A DNA stretch of 64,000 bases from Chryseobacterium aahli (lineage in GTDB: Bacteria > Bacteroidota > Bacteroidia > Flavobacteriales > Weeksellaceae), in assembly GCF_022699665.1 (NCBI RefSeq), contig NZ_JALDNB010000003.1, forward strand, positions 434,001 through 498,000. The letters run 5' to 3'. A program made the translations under genes and the position numbers. Position 1 is the first letter of the stretch, and the number at the start of each line of letters is the position of its first letter. Shown here piece after piece: positions 33,228 to 42,454 of this stretch. The notes under the pieces are model-generated. The model was not told the origin of the DNA, ran no database searches, and saw only the letters and a list, made by a program, of their open reading frames with translations.

Positions 33228-34178
33228 TTAATGATGATGTGCGTGCGACTTTTCTTCGTTTTCGCCTTTTTTCCCTTCGGCTACATCAACGGTGAAATCT
33301 GCGGTATGCACTTTTCCATCTATTTTAAACTGTGCCCACATTCTGTAAATTCCAGCCTTTTCGATTTGTGTCTGCGCAAAAACTGGAAAACGGCTGTCTG
33401 ATACCGGATGAATATGCAGAAATTCTTTGCCAACTTTGCCAATCATTACGATATGGGCAGATGCACCTAAATATTGTTGCAAATCCTTTTCGATTAATTT
33501 CTTTCCGTCTTTTTCGATGGAAATTTCCAGGTGCTGTGTTTTGTTGGTTTTAAAGTCGCTTCCATTAAGAAGAGTTACGGTAAATCCATCAACTTTTGAA
33601 ATATACTTAGTCGAAATATCATTATTAACCGGACTGCTTTTTCCTTGCACATCAATTTCCTGCTTGTTCAAAGTTTGTTCACCACCGCTCGGTTTAAAAT
33701 CAGAAAACAGCAGATACTTTCCACCAGTCGGGAATGTTTCCGTAATCGCATATGCACCGTCTTTCTGCTCTTCCGGATGGATGTGGCGAAACCAGTTTAA
33801 ATCTTCACTCACCACCATTAAATGTAATTTCATCTCGTGTGAAATATCCAGAGCCACCATTTTTTCGTTTTGCTTCACCGCTAGTGTCAATTGGGTTGGC
33901 TTTCCAGCTTCCACATTTCGTGGCGAAGTAGTTAACTGCACCTCATACGCAACTGTATTTTCAGCATTAACTGCTTTCAAATCCATTCCACATTTAGGGC
34001 ATTTTTCTCCCTGTTTTCCGGTTACTTCCGGGTGCATAGGGCAAGCGTAAACGCTTTCTTTGTCTGTGTGCTTGTGAGTTGTCATATCTTTATTTTTTTT
34101 ATTTTCTACATTGTTACAGGCCGATAAAGTAACTAAGCAAACCGTTACGCCCAACAATGTATTGATTACCTTTTTCAT
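33228..34178 (-). CDS. Heavy-metal-binding-domain lipoprotein
   Basis: A 316-residue protein: lipoprotein signal (LVTLSACNNVEN, cysteine at about residue 21), a heavy-metal-binding domain (YACPMHPEVTGKQGEKCPKC with GMDLK, about 44-70), two cupredoxin/immunoglobulin-like regions (VALDISHEMKLHLMVVSEDL, FLHIHPVSDSRFPVF) and a His-rich tail (SHAHHH). It is probably a periplasmic copper or silver binding protein. It starts 9 nt after the HMA chaperone gene, in the same operon. Confidence 0.82.
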   Translation of the reverse strand: MKKVINTLLGVTVCLVTLSACNNVENKKNKDMTTHKHTDKESVYACPMHPEVTGKQGEKCPKCGMDLKAVNAENTVAYEVQLTTSPRNVEAGKPTQLTLAVKQNEKMVALDISHEMKLHLMVVSEDLNWFRHIHPEEQKDGAYAITETFPTGGKYLLFSDFKPSGGEQTLNKQEIDVQGKSSPVNNDISTKYISKVDGFTVTLLNGSDFKTNKTQHLEISIEKDGKKLIEKDLQQYLGASAHIVMIGKVGKEFLHIHPVSDSRFPVFAQTQIEKAGIYRMWAQFKIDGKVHTADFTVDVAEGKKGENEEKSHAHHH

Positions 34179-34187
34179 CTTTATAAA

Positions 34188-34406
34188 TTATTTTATCGGT
34201 TCTATTTTGAAACCTGCTTTTTGAACTGTTTCTATCACTTCTTGTTCGGTAATTCCTTCAGACTTTAAGGTAAGGATTTTTTCTCTGTTGGCAGTGTCCA
34301 CTTCCCATTGCCCGATACCTTCGGCATCATTTAAAAAAGGGGTTACTTTTGCTACGCAGCTGCTGCAGTTGATATTTGTCTTGAACTGAAAATTCGTATT
34401 TTCCAT
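34188..34406 (-). CDS. HMA-type copper chaperone
   Basis: A 72-residue ferredoxin-like HMA protein with the metal motif as NINCSSCVAKV (Cys14 and Cys17) and VIETVQKAGFKIEPI at the end. It likely carries Cu(I) or a related ion to CopA or to the regulator. It is the first gene of an operon with the HMBD lipoprotein. The metal-module motif at 34483 precedes it. Confidence 0.87.
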   Translation of the reverse strand: MENTNFQFKTNINCSSCVAKVTPFLNDAEGIGQWEVDTANREKILTLKSEGITEQEVIETVQKAGFKIEPIK

Positions 34407-34482
34407 TTTTATTTATTTTAAATTATTTGTTGATACAAAGTTGCGCCAAATAACACGATTTCTTTTGCGGTTTTTGGGGTTT

Positions 34483-34502
34483 GATTTGTAAGATTTACTG
34501 AT
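34483..34502 (-). promoter_or_regulatory. Metal-regulon motif, site 1 (HMA/HMBD operon)
   Basis: GATTTGTAAGATTTACTGAT as written on the plus strand. Its G is 47 nt from the C of CAAAGTTG (34436), which is the complement of the -7 element of the minus-strand gene. Matched modules are at 42278, 43116, 45203 and 50384. Confidence 0.7.
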
Positions 34503-34546
34503 TGCAGATTTTGTATTGTTACCGATATTGAATGCATGGTCTCTAA

Positions 34547-35113
34547 TTACAGATAATGTATATATCCAATTTTAGCCAGGTAAATACAGTTGTCGCAATT
34601 GTCATATTCAATAGTAGATTGGGCAGGATGTTCGAAATTAGCTTTTAAAAAGGCTTCGGAAAACAAAGCATACGGTGGAAACTTCGCAATATGGTTTTTA
34701 AGCATTTGATGCGCTTCTACAACTGTTGCTCCATAAAGTTTTTCAAACTTGCCAATTTTATATTGGGTAAAAGCACCATAGTGAACAATAATTTTTAAGG
34801 ATAGAGAGATTTCCATAGTAAGCTCCAATGACAGCCTGGCTAGCTCTTTTTTGAAATTCTGGTACATTACCACAATCTGGGCTATCGTATCGTCAAAGGA
34901 AGGAATTTTGCGGTATTTATAAAACAATACCGCATCTCCCTCAATCTCTGAAACTTTAAACGAAAGGTTGTTGCTGTCAATTATTGATTTCAGAAGATTT
35001 TCAGTTATGTATTTCCCAATAGACATATTGGTATTTATGACAAAATCTGTAAATCCGGATATGTCAGGTATCATTACCATTCCTGTTTCATTTGGGGAAA
35101 TAATTTCTTCCAT
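34547..35113 (-). CDS. DUF2652 protein (adenylate-cyclase-like fold)
   Basis: A 188-residue protein with the DUF2652 pattern: VMIPDISGFTDFVINTNMS near the start and SEIEGDAVLFYKYRKIPSFD near residue 60, which recalls class III nucleotide cyclase folds ('DISGFT...EGDA'). Whether it makes a nucleotide signal is unknown. It is the last gene of the MFP-RND-TolC-MFS operon, 25 nt after the MFS gene. Confidence 0.75.
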   Translation of the reverse strand: MEEIISPNETGMVMIPDISGFTDFVINTNMSIGKYITENLLKSIIDSNNLSFKVSEIEGDAVLFYKYRKIPSFDDTIAQIVVMYQNFKKELARLSLELTMEISLSLKIIVHYGAFTQYKIGKFEKLYGATVVEAHQMLKNHIAKFPPYALFSEAFLKANFEHPAQSTIEYDNCDNCIYLAKIGYIHYL

Positions 35114-35138
35114 AATCTAAACTGATAAATGCAACGGG

Positions 35139-36554
35139 TTAATTTTTAAGTGTTTTTATAGAAAAAGCAGCAATAATCGCGGCAATTACACAGATAACGG
35201 CCGCCGAGAAAAATGCCGTTTGAAAACCTGCATTCAGTGCTTCCATATCAGCTGCTCCTGTTGTTTTAATTGCATTGGTTTTTGCAGCAGAAATAGCAAC
35301 AATAATCGCCAGACCCAAAGCCGAACCTACTTGATAACTCGTATTAACCAATCCTGAAGCCAGTCCTGTTTCTTCGGGTTTAGCACCCGACATCGAAGCA
35401 ATCGTACCCGGAATATAAGCCAGCGACATACCCAACGCTCCCAACAAAGATGCTGGCAATACATTGACCAGGAACGTTCCATCAGCCGGAATGGTGCTAA
35501 ACAGAAAAAGTGAAGCGGCAAGTGTAATTAGCCCGGCTATAAGATTTGTTTTGAACCCAAATTTGGCTACCAGTTTGCCCGTAACACCTACCATCAAAAA
35601 CATAATCGCAATCGTCATAGGCAGTAAAGCCAATCCACTATTGAAAGCAGAATAATTCAGCGTCTGCTGCAGGTACAGATTTAGAAAAAACCATAAAGGT
35701 ATCCAGGCTGCTGCCAGTAAAGCCATTACCAAATTACCTGATGAAAGATTGGGCACTTTGAAAATGCTTAGCGGAACCAAGGGTTCATTTTTCTGTTTTT
35801 GGATAACAAAGAAGATAATGAACAATACTAAAGAAAGTGCCAACAGTCCGATGGTCTGAAGCGATTTCCACCCGGCACCTTCAGCCGATACAATGCTATA
35901 TACTGCTAACACTAACGCGGCTGTTGCCAAAATTGCGCCTGCTACATCCACTTTGCCTTTTTGGGTACTGCCTTTAAACAAAAGCTTTTTGCTATAAAAC
36001 AGCACAGCAAGTCCTATGGGAATATTAATGAGGAATACCCAATGCCATGAAAGCCATTCGGTAATAGCTCCACCAAGGAAAACTCCCGCAGAACCACCCG
36101 CTGCTGCAGAAGCTCCCCAAAAGCCCAACGCTTTATTGATTTCTTTGGGGTCGGTAAATTTGGATAAAACTAAAGTAAGTGCTGCCGGAGCAATCAACGC
36201 AGAACCCAAGCCTTGCAAAGCCCTTCCGGCATTAAGTGCTGCTTCTGACCAAGCTACACCTGCCAGAAGTGATGCAGCAGAAAGAATAACAAAACCCCAC
36301 ATAAAAACCTTGCGGGCGCCAAACAAATCTGACAAACGTCCGCCGAGTAGTAAAAAGCCGCCAAAGGCGATAACATACGCATTAAAAATCCATTGTAAGC
36401 CGCTTTGGGAATAACCGAGGTCTGCTTTTATTGCCGGCAAAGCTACCCCGATAATAGAGGTGTCCATAATTACTATAAACTGCGCAGTACAAAGTAAGAA
36501 AAGTGCCGACCAGCGTTTGCTGTATGCGGCAGGTTTGTCTATTGGTTGTTTCAT
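35139..36554 (-). CDS. MFS transporter of the DHA2 (EmrB/QacA) type
   Basis: A 471-residue membrane protein with about 14 hydrophobic segments. The N-terminal QFIVIMDTSIIGVALPAIKA and LGGRLSDLFGARKVFMWGF motifs identify the DHA2 drug:H+ antiporter group. It lies 32 nt downstream of TolC in a shared operon with an RND pump, so one operon encodes two kinds of efflux pump. The substrate is unknown. Confidence 0.9.
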   Translation of the reverse strand: MKQPIDKPAAYSKRWSALFLLCTAQFIVIMDTSIIGVALPAIKADLGYSQSGLQWIFNAYVIAFGGFLLLGGRLSDLFGARKVFMWGFVILSAASLLAGVAWSEAALNAGRALQGLGSALIAPAALTLVLSKFTDPKEINKALGFWGASAAAGGSAGVFLGGAITEWLSWHWVFLINIPIGLAVLFYSKKLLFKGSTQKGKVDVAGAILATAALVLAVYSIVSAEGAGWKSLQTIGLLALSLVLFIIFFVIQKQKNEPLVPLSIFKVPNLSSGNLVMALLAAAWIPLWFFLNLYLQQTLNYSAFNSGLALLPMTIAIMFLMVGVTGKLVAKFGFKTNLIAGLITLAASLFLFSTIPADGTFLVNVLPASLLGALGMSLAYIPGTIASMSGAKPEETGLASGLVNTSYQVGSALGLAIIVAISAAKTNAIKTTGAADMEALNAGFQTAFFSAAVICVIAAIIAAFSIKTLKN

Positions 36555-36586
36555 GTTTTTTATTTTTTTAAATTATTGATGAGTGA

Positions 36587-37936
36587 TTACAGGCTTAACA
36601 GCCCAAGCGCATTTTGCAATTCTACATGAAGCATCCGCAGGTTATATACAGCATTCAGATAATTAATCTTGGCTTGTGTCAAAGCCAATTCGGCATCCGT
36701 CAATTCAAGCCTTGAACCTAAGCCGTTTTTGAAACGGTCTTCCATCATGTGGTGGTTCAGTTCTGCCGATTGCACGGTGGTTTCCTGAATGTCCATTTGG
36801 GTATTGGCTTCTTTCCATTTGCTTATAATGGTGGCCAGTTCTGTTTTAACCTTGTCTTTTAAATCGTTTAAACGTATATCTTCCTGCTCCGCTTTAATTT
36901 TTGCCTGGCTGATTTGAGATTTGGTACGGTAGCCGTTAAAAATTGGTACGGTCAATTGCAAACCCAGAAAGGAAGTTCTTGGTAAAGAATATTCGCCAAA
37001 CTTCATATCATCAGCCTGTGCCTGTACCTGATATTGTCCTATCAGAGAGAGCTGTGGCAACAACATGGCTTGCGTAGCTTTTAATTTTTTTTGCTGAAGG
37101 TCAATCGATAATTTTTGGATATTCAGGTCTTTTCGATTGACTTCTGCAATTTTGAAAGCTTCATCAACCTGGTAAAATTCACTTTTGTTGGCTTCAATAC
37201 CCAGCTCAAGGTCATCGGTCAATTCTAATTCAGATACATCTTGCAACCCAACCAATCTTTTTAATTCAATACCCGAAACCTCAACATTGTTTTTCAAATA
37301 TGAAATAGAAGATTTTAAATTTTCTACTGCGATAAAACTCCTTAATGTATCCGCTTTTAAGCCTTTTCCCTGCGCCAACAATGCCCGTGCATCTTGCAGT
37401 GCCTTGATATTGCGTTGCAGACTTTGGTCTAGTAAACCCAATTGACTGTTCATCATCAATATATCCAGATAGCGGGTTGAAACCTGAAGGGCAACCTGGC
37501 TTTTCAGGTCGGCGGTTTTTTCAATTTCAATTTTTTCATTGATTTTTGAAACCTTTGTTAACTGATGTGCGGCAGGTGAAAAAATGGGTTGATAGAGTGA
37601 TACAAACCCGTTGTAAATATTTTTTCCGCCAACGGCGATGTCCTGCACCGGCTTATTGGTGCCTGCAAACGAACGGGGCATGAATATAACCTGCCTGTCG
37701 AAATAATAGGAATAGCCAAGGTTTGCCGAAATAGTAGGCAGTAAGGCGCCTTTTGCTTCACGGGTTTTTTCTTTGGCGTTAATTTCTTCCAAAACCTGTA
37801 CCTGCAATGCCTTGTTTCCCTGTTTCGCCATTTCCAATGCATCGGTAAGGGACAGCATTTTTTTCTGTGCATACAATATATTTACGCTACTAATCAAGAG
37901 CAGCATCGTAACTATATATGAGATATTCTTTTTCAT
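36587..37936 (-). CDS. TolC-type outer-membrane efflux protein
   Basis: Started at the ATG 37936, the protein is 449 residues with a signal peptide (MKKNISYIVTMLLLISSVNI, then YAQ). An alternative ATG at 37963 overlaps the RND stop (ATGA) and would add nine residues. Two OEP repeats follow, rich in coiled coil, with LTDALEMAKQGNKALQVQ at the start and ELTDAELALTQAKINYLNAV near the end. It forms the outer-membrane channel for the RND pump of the same operon. Confidence 0.9.
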   Translation of the reverse strand: MKKNISYIVTMLLLISSVNILYAQKKMLSLTDALEMAKQGNKALQVQVLEEINAKEKTREAKGALLPTISANLGYSYYFDRQVIFMPRSFAGTNKPVQDIAVGGKNIYNGFVSLYQPIFSPAAHQLTKVSKINEKIEIEKTADLKSQVALQVSTRYLDILMMNSQLGLLDQSLQRNIKALQDARALLAQGKGLKADTLRSFIAVENLKSSISYLKNNVEVSGIELKRLVGLQDVSELELTDDLELGIEANKSEFYQVDEAFKIAEVNRKDLNIQKLSIDLQQKKLKATQAMLLPQLSLIGQYQVQAQADDMKFGEYSLPRTSFLGLQLTVPIFNGYRTKSQISQAKIKAEQEDIRLNDLKDKVKTELATIISKWKEANTQMDIQETTVQSAELNHHMMEDRFKNGLGSRLELTDAELALTQAKINYLNAVYNLRMLHVELQNALGLLSL

Positions 37937-37959
37937 TTTTTCTTTTTTGAGATTTAAAA

Positions 37960-40900
37960 TCATACTACTTCGGCTGGTCTGTTTTCTTCCTCGGTATCTT
38001 CTTCTACAATTACTTTTTCTGCTTTTTTGCTTGATAAATAAGAATAAACTGCCGGGATGATAAACAAGGTTAGTATTCCGGAGAAGGCTAATCCGCCTAC
38101 AATCACAATCCCTAACGACTGACGGCTGTTAACCGTCAATGCAATCGGTAATGCTCCGAATATCATCGCCAAAGAGGTCATCAAAATAGGACGGAAACGT
38201 TGCTCGGCTGCCTGTATGGCTGCTTCTCGTTTTGAAAGTCCGGTGTTTTTAAGGTGGTTGGCAAATTCGACGATAAGGATACCGTTTTTGGTAATTAACC
38301 CAATCAGGGTAATTATCCCAATTTGACTGAACACATTTAAACTCTGACCAAACCACGAGAGGCTGAGAATGGCTCCGGTTATAGCCATCGGTACGGTAAG
38401 CATAATGGTCAACGGGTCACGTAAATTGCCAAACTGTGCCGCTAAAATCATGTAAATAAGTACCAGTGCCAGAATAAGCGTAAAGGTGATATTGCCCTGA
38501 CTCTCTGTATAATCTCTCGACTGACCGGCTAAGGATGCTTTAAACGTTTCACCCAAAACTTCTTTCTTTATTTTTTCGATTTCCTGTATTCCTTCGGCAA
38601 GGCTCACGCCGGGTGCCATGGCTGCCGAAACTGTGGCAGAAGTGTATTGGTCGTATCGGTAAATAGCGGCAGGACTTACAGCTTCTTCTGTGGTGATGAG
38701 ATTGCTCAATGGTATCATTTCGCCTGTTGCCGAACGAACGTAGATTGCACTCAGGTCACTTTTGTCATTTCTATAAGTTCTATCTAATTGTCCGATTACT
38801 TCATATTGACGGTCGTTTCGTAAGAAATATCCGTAACGCTGCCCGGAGAAAGAGAGTTGCAAAGTATGTGCTACTTCCTCCATTGAAACACCCATTAAGG
38901 CCGCTTTCTGGCGGTCGATATTTATTTTTACTTCTGGTTTATTAATCTTTAAATCGGCATCTATAAACATCAGTTTTTTACTTTGCCGTGCCGCTGCCAG
39001 GAATTTTGGAAGCACCGCCGTCAAACTGTCGAGGTTTTGCGATTGCAATACAAACTGTATCGGCATTCCACCACCATATCGGCTTCCGATAGTTGGAGGT
39101 AAATAAGGAAACAGAAGAAATCCTCTGAATTGCCCTGATGCAGCACCATATTGGTTATACAGGTCCTGAACACTATGCTTTCTGTGCTTAGGGTCCTTAA
39201 GATAGATACTTTGTACCGCCACATTCACAGGTGCCGGAGCGGGAATAAAGGAAATAGCGACCATTGAATAGGTTTGATACAGCCCATCGGTGGAGTCGTT
39301 CACATATTTCCCGACTTCGGTCATGTGCTTTTTCATATAATCGAACGAAACACCTTCTGGGGCAACAGCGATGAGGTTCATGTTTGAACGGTCTTCAACA
39401 GGCGCTAATTCTGATGGAAGTCCTTTTCCTACAAAATAAATGAGTGCAGTAGTACCCACTAAAAATACCCAGGCTAACCATCTGGCTTTCATAAATGTGG
39501 TAAGCAAACGGGCATATCCATTATTTAAACGCACGAAAAACGGCTCAGTAACCCGATAAAACCAACTCGGTTTTGTTTTTTTCTTTAAAAAATAAGCACT
39601 CAACATCGGTGTTAATGTCAATGCCACCAAAGCCGATACCAGCACCGAACCCGATACCACAATGGCGAATTCCTTGAAAAGCTGTCCACTAATTCCACCC
39701 ATGAAAACAATGGGAAGAAAAACGGCTGCCAACGTAATGGTAGTGGAAATAACCGCAAAATAAATTTCTTTGGAACCTTTAAACGCAGCCTGTATGGGCG
39801 TCATGCCTTCTTCTATCTTTTTATAAATATTTTCAAGTACAACGATGGCATCATCTACTACTAATCCGATGGCAAGCACCAATCCCAAAAGCGTTAAAAT
39901 ATTGATGGAAAAACCAGCCACATACATGATGAAAAACGCGGAAATGATGGATACCGGAATCGCCAATACCGGAATGATGGTCGAGCGCCAATCCCTCAGA
40001 AATAGAAAAATAATCAACACCACCAGTCCGAAAGCGATGAATAGTGTTTCTTCTACTTCTTTGATAGATTCGCGTACAGAACTGGTATAGTCGAAACCAA
40101 CAATCAAACGGTATTCAGACGGAACTTCTTTACGCAGTTGCTCTAAGCGTTTGTAAAATTCATCTACCACTTCAATGGCATTCGCACCTCTTTGAATTTG
40201 AATGGCAACACCAATTCCGATACGGTTTAACCCACCAGTTTCGTTAATAATTGCGGTACGTTCATTCTCTTCGCCCAATTCGGCAGAGCCAATATCTTTG
40301 AGGCGAATAACTGTATTACCCACTTGCTTGATGAGCATTTCTTCAAAATCATTTACCGAAGTAAGGCGACCCATTGTACGGATGCTCAGCTCACTGTTGC
40401 TTCCTTCTATGCGGCCAGCAGGCAGGTCAATATTCTCTCTCGTTAACGCTTTGCGAATGTCTGCAGGTGTCAATTGATAAGCGGCAAGTTTTGCGGGGTC
40501 AAAGCGAAGGCGCATGGCGTATTTGTGTTCACCTACAATCGCTACGTTACTAATCCCAGGGATAGATTGCATTTTGTCTTTGATGACGGTAGATGCAAGG
40601 TGACTTACTTCTTTGATGTCTTTGGTGTCACTTTCTACCTCAAGGAATGCTACCAGATTATCTGGCGAAGATGCTTTTTGCACAATTGGCGGGTCAACAT
40701 CACCAGGAAGTTGTTTACGGGATTTGGCCACTTTGTCCCTTACATCGTTCAATGCATCCTCCAAATCCACTTCACGGTTAAATTCTACCGAAATAATACT
40801 TACCTGTTCCCTGGATTCAGAAGAAATGGTACGTATTCCGTTGGCCTCGGCAATAGATTCCTCCATTGGGCGGGTAAGCTTCGATGCAATCACATCCGGG

Positions 40901-41064
40901 CTTGCACCGGGATAGAAGGTAATGACCGAAATAACGGGAGGTTCTGTTAGCGGGAATTCCCGAACGCCTAATTGTTTCCATCCTACTATTCCCAAGATAA
41001 TAAGCAGGAGTGAAAATACCCCGGCTAAAACCGGTTTTTTTATACTTAAAGATGATATACTCAT
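37960..41064 (-). CDS. RND-family (HAE1-type) efflux pump
   Basis: A 1034-residue inner-membrane pump with the full RND plan: a transmembrane helix at the N-terminus (VLAGVFSLLLIILGIVGW), two large periplasmic loops, and 12 membrane segments in all. GLVLAIGLVVDDAIVVLEN has the twin aspartates of HAE1 drug pumps in TM4, so a drug/proton pump fits better than a CusA-type metal pump. It lies between the MFP gene and TolC. Confidence 0.92.
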   Translation of the reverse strand: MSISSLSIKKPVLAGVFSLLLIILGIVGWKQLGVREFPLTEPPVISVITFYPGASPDVIASKLTRPMEESIAEANGIRTISSESREQVSIISVEFNREVDLEDALNDVRDKVAKSRKQLPGDVDPPIVQKASSPDNLVAFLEVESDTKDIKEVSHLASTVIKDKMQSIPGISNVAIVGEHKYAMRLRFDPAKLAAYQLTPADIRKALTRENIDLPAGRIEGSNSELSIRTMGRLTSVNDFEEMLIKQVGNTVIRLKDIGSAELGEENERTAIINETGGLNRIGIGVAIQIQRGANAIEVVDEFYKRLEQLRKEVPSEYRLIVGFDYTSSVRESIKEVEETLFIAFGLVVLIIFLFLRDWRSTIIPVLAIPVSIISAFFIMYVAGFSINILTLLGLVLAIGLVVDDAIVVLENIYKKIEEGMTPIQAAFKGSKEIYFAVISTTITLAAVFLPIVFMGGISGQLFKEFAIVVSGSVLVSALVALTLTPMLSAYFLKKKTKPSWFYRVTEPFFVRLNNGYARLLTTFMKARWLAWVFLVGTTALIYFVGKGLPSELAPVEDRSNMNLIAVAPEGVSFDYMKKHMTEVGKYVNDSTDGLYQTYSMVAISFIPAPAPVNVAVQSIYLKDPKHRKHSVQDLYNQYGAASGQFRGFLLFPYLPPTIGSRYGGGMPIQFVLQSQNLDSLTAVLPKFLAAARQSKKLMFIDADLKINKPEVKINIDRQKAALMGVSMEEVAHTLQLSFSGQRYGYFLRNDRQYEVIGQLDRTYRNDKSDLSAIYVRSATGEMIPLSNLITTEEAVSPAAIYRYDQYTSATVSAAMAPGVSLAEGIQEIEKIKKEVLGETFKASLAGQSRDYTESQGNITFTLILALVLIYMILAAQFGNLRDPLTIMLTVPMAITGAILSLSWFGQSLNVFSQIGIITLIGLITKNGILIVEFANHLKNTGLSKREAAIQAAEQRFRPILMTSLAMIFGALPIALTVNSRQSLGIVIVGGLAFSGILTLFIIPAVYSYLSSKKAEKVIVEEDTEEENRPAEVV

Positions 41065-41085
41065 AATGCTAAGATTTGAAATGAA

Positions 41086-42156
41086 TTATTTGGACACAAC
41101 GGCTTTTACAGGCATTCCATCTCCTAAGCGCAACATATTTGAAACAATAATGCTATCGCCGGTTGCAATGCCGGAGGTAATGACCGCATCTGTTTCTGTC
41201 CTTTTACTAATGGTTACTTCCGCAGGTTTTGCCACGCCATTTTTAATGATAAAAACAGTGTAACCTTTTGCGCCGGGAGCCAACGCTTCGGTTGGTACCA
41301 ATATTCCTTTTGCGCCTTTATCGGTAGCACTGAAATATACTTTTGCAGAAAGTCCCGGCCTAAACTGACCACCCGTATTAATTGCCAATGCCTGCACCTG
41401 CAAGCTCCTGCCTTGAGCATCGAGCCCAGGTTCGGTGGCATTGATGGTTGCCACATACTCCTCACCAGATAACTCTGAAGTAAACCGTACTTTATCTCCC
41501 ATTTTTATTAAAGGCAGGTATTTTTCCGGAACCGAGAAATTGATTTTGATACTGCTTTGGTCTTGCAACATCACGAGTACTGCACCAGGTGTAACATAAG
41601 CACCAAGATGTACTTTTGAAATCCCGATTTTTCCTGAAAATGGTGCACGGATTACCGTTTTTGCGAGTTCAACACGTAGCAAATCTTGCTGTGCAACCAA
41701 GGAGCGGAAACGCGTAAATGCTTCATCATATTCCTGCTGTCTTACAGTTTCGGTTTTCAAGAGATTACTCATACGCTCTTTGTTGAGTTTTGCCAATTCC
41801 AGTTCTGCAGCAATTTGTTTTAAACGGGATTTGATATCGGCGTCATTCAGTGTGTACAATACAGCGCCTTGGGTAACGTAACCGCCGTCTTTAAAGGCTA
41901 CTTTAGTTATCTTTTGAGGAATTTCGCTGACGATGGATACTTCTCGATTAGACATCATCGTACCCACAATAGCTTCTTCATGATTGAGCAGCTGTTCCTG
42001 AGCAATGATAATATCTACCGGCAATTTGCTGGCATCTGCGTTATTTGTTGCCGGTTTTCCCGACGTTTTTTCCGACTTGTTCTCACAGGCAATCAATAAG
42101 ATGCCCATTAACGGAATTAAAATTCCTAACCTTAGTCTTGTAGAATTGTATAACAT
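41086..42156 (-). CDS. RND periplasmic adaptor lipoprotein (MFP)
   Basis: From the ATG at 42156 (MLYNSTRLRLGILIPLMGIL, lipobox LLIACENK) the protein is 356 residues; an ATG at 42186 is also possible. It has the HlyD/MFP plan: a barrel-sandwich hybrid, a coiled-coil hairpin (LEKAEL-type LAKLNKERMSNLLKTETVRQ) and a beta-barrel (IRAPFSGKIGISKVHLGAYV). It heads the operon MFP-RND-TolC-MFS-DUF2652. The metal-regulon motif precedes it at 42278. Confidence 0.88.
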   Translation of the reverse strand: MLYNSTRLRLGILIPLMGILLIACENKSEKTSGKPATNNADASKLPVDIIIAQEQLLNHEEAIVGTMMSNREVSIVSEIPQKITKVAFKDGGYVTQGAVLYTLNDADIKSRLKQIAAELELAKLNKERMSNLLKTETVRQQEYDEAFTRFRSLVAQQDLLRVELAKTVIRAPFSGKIGISKVHLGAYVTPGAVLVMLQDQSSIKINFSVPEKYLPLIKMGDKVRFTSELSGEEYVATINATEPGLDAQGRSLQVQALAINTGGQFRPGLSAKVYFSATDKGAKGILVPTEALAPGAKGYTVFIIKNGVAKPAEVTISKRTETDAVITSGIATGDSIIVSNMLRLGDGMPVKAVVSK

Positions 42157-42206
42157 GGTCTTGTGTTTAATGATTTTGTATAACATGTTGCTATGCTTAA
42201 TGATGT
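42148..42206. repeat. Tandem imperfect repeat over the MFP start
   Basis: Two ~29-nt units (42148-42177 and 42178-42206), each beginning GTATAACATG and containing TTAATGAT, lie side by side. Each unit supplies a possible ATG, which explains the two alternative MFP starts. The duplication looks recent. Confidence 0.6.
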
Positions 42207-42277
42207 AACAAACGATTAATTTTAAAGGACAAAGGTATTGGTGGCTGCTGCCGTATTTTTGATACTATTACGGGTAA

Positions 42278-42295
42278 GAGTTGTGAAATTTACGC
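42278..42295 (-). promoter_or_regulatory. Metal-regulon motif, site 2 (MFP-RND operon)
   Basis: GAGTTGTGAAATTTACGC on the plus strand matches the site consensus GATTTGTnAnATTTACTG. Its first G is 48 nt from the C of CAAAGGTA (42230), a perfect TAnnTTTG -7 box on the minus strand. Confidence 0.65.
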
Positions 42296-42344
42296 CTTGC
42301 TATTTTTAGCTTTTAAGCAGTATAGTTTTGTTATTAAACCACTT

Positions 42345-42381
42345 ATAAAAAAATCCCTGTTCCTTTTGACGAACAGGGATT
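42345..42381 (-). terminator. Strong intrinsic terminator after HMA-AraC
   Basis: AATCCCTGTTC and GAACAGGGATT make a perfect 11-bp stem with an 8-nt loop (42352-42381). On the minus strand it is followed by seven T residues. It terminates the HMA-AraC gene and insulates it from the MFP promoter. Confidence 0.85.
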
Positions 42382-42454
42382 GGCAAGTTGATTTGTATTC
42401 CGGTAGTTTTACGAAATCGTGCTACAAAGAATTTTAGGTGTTACTGGCAATTTT

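Noticed and set aside
33427..34050. Open frame of 207 codons opposite the HMBD lipoprotein
   Set aside because: Antisense shadow: the HMBD, lipobox and His-rich tail are on the minus strand, and the plus frame has no motif.
40474..40950. Open frame of 158 codons on the plus strand opposite the RND pump
   Set aside because: It lies fully antisense to a strongly supported RND gene, has no recognisable motif, and its residues follow the complement of conserved RND codons.
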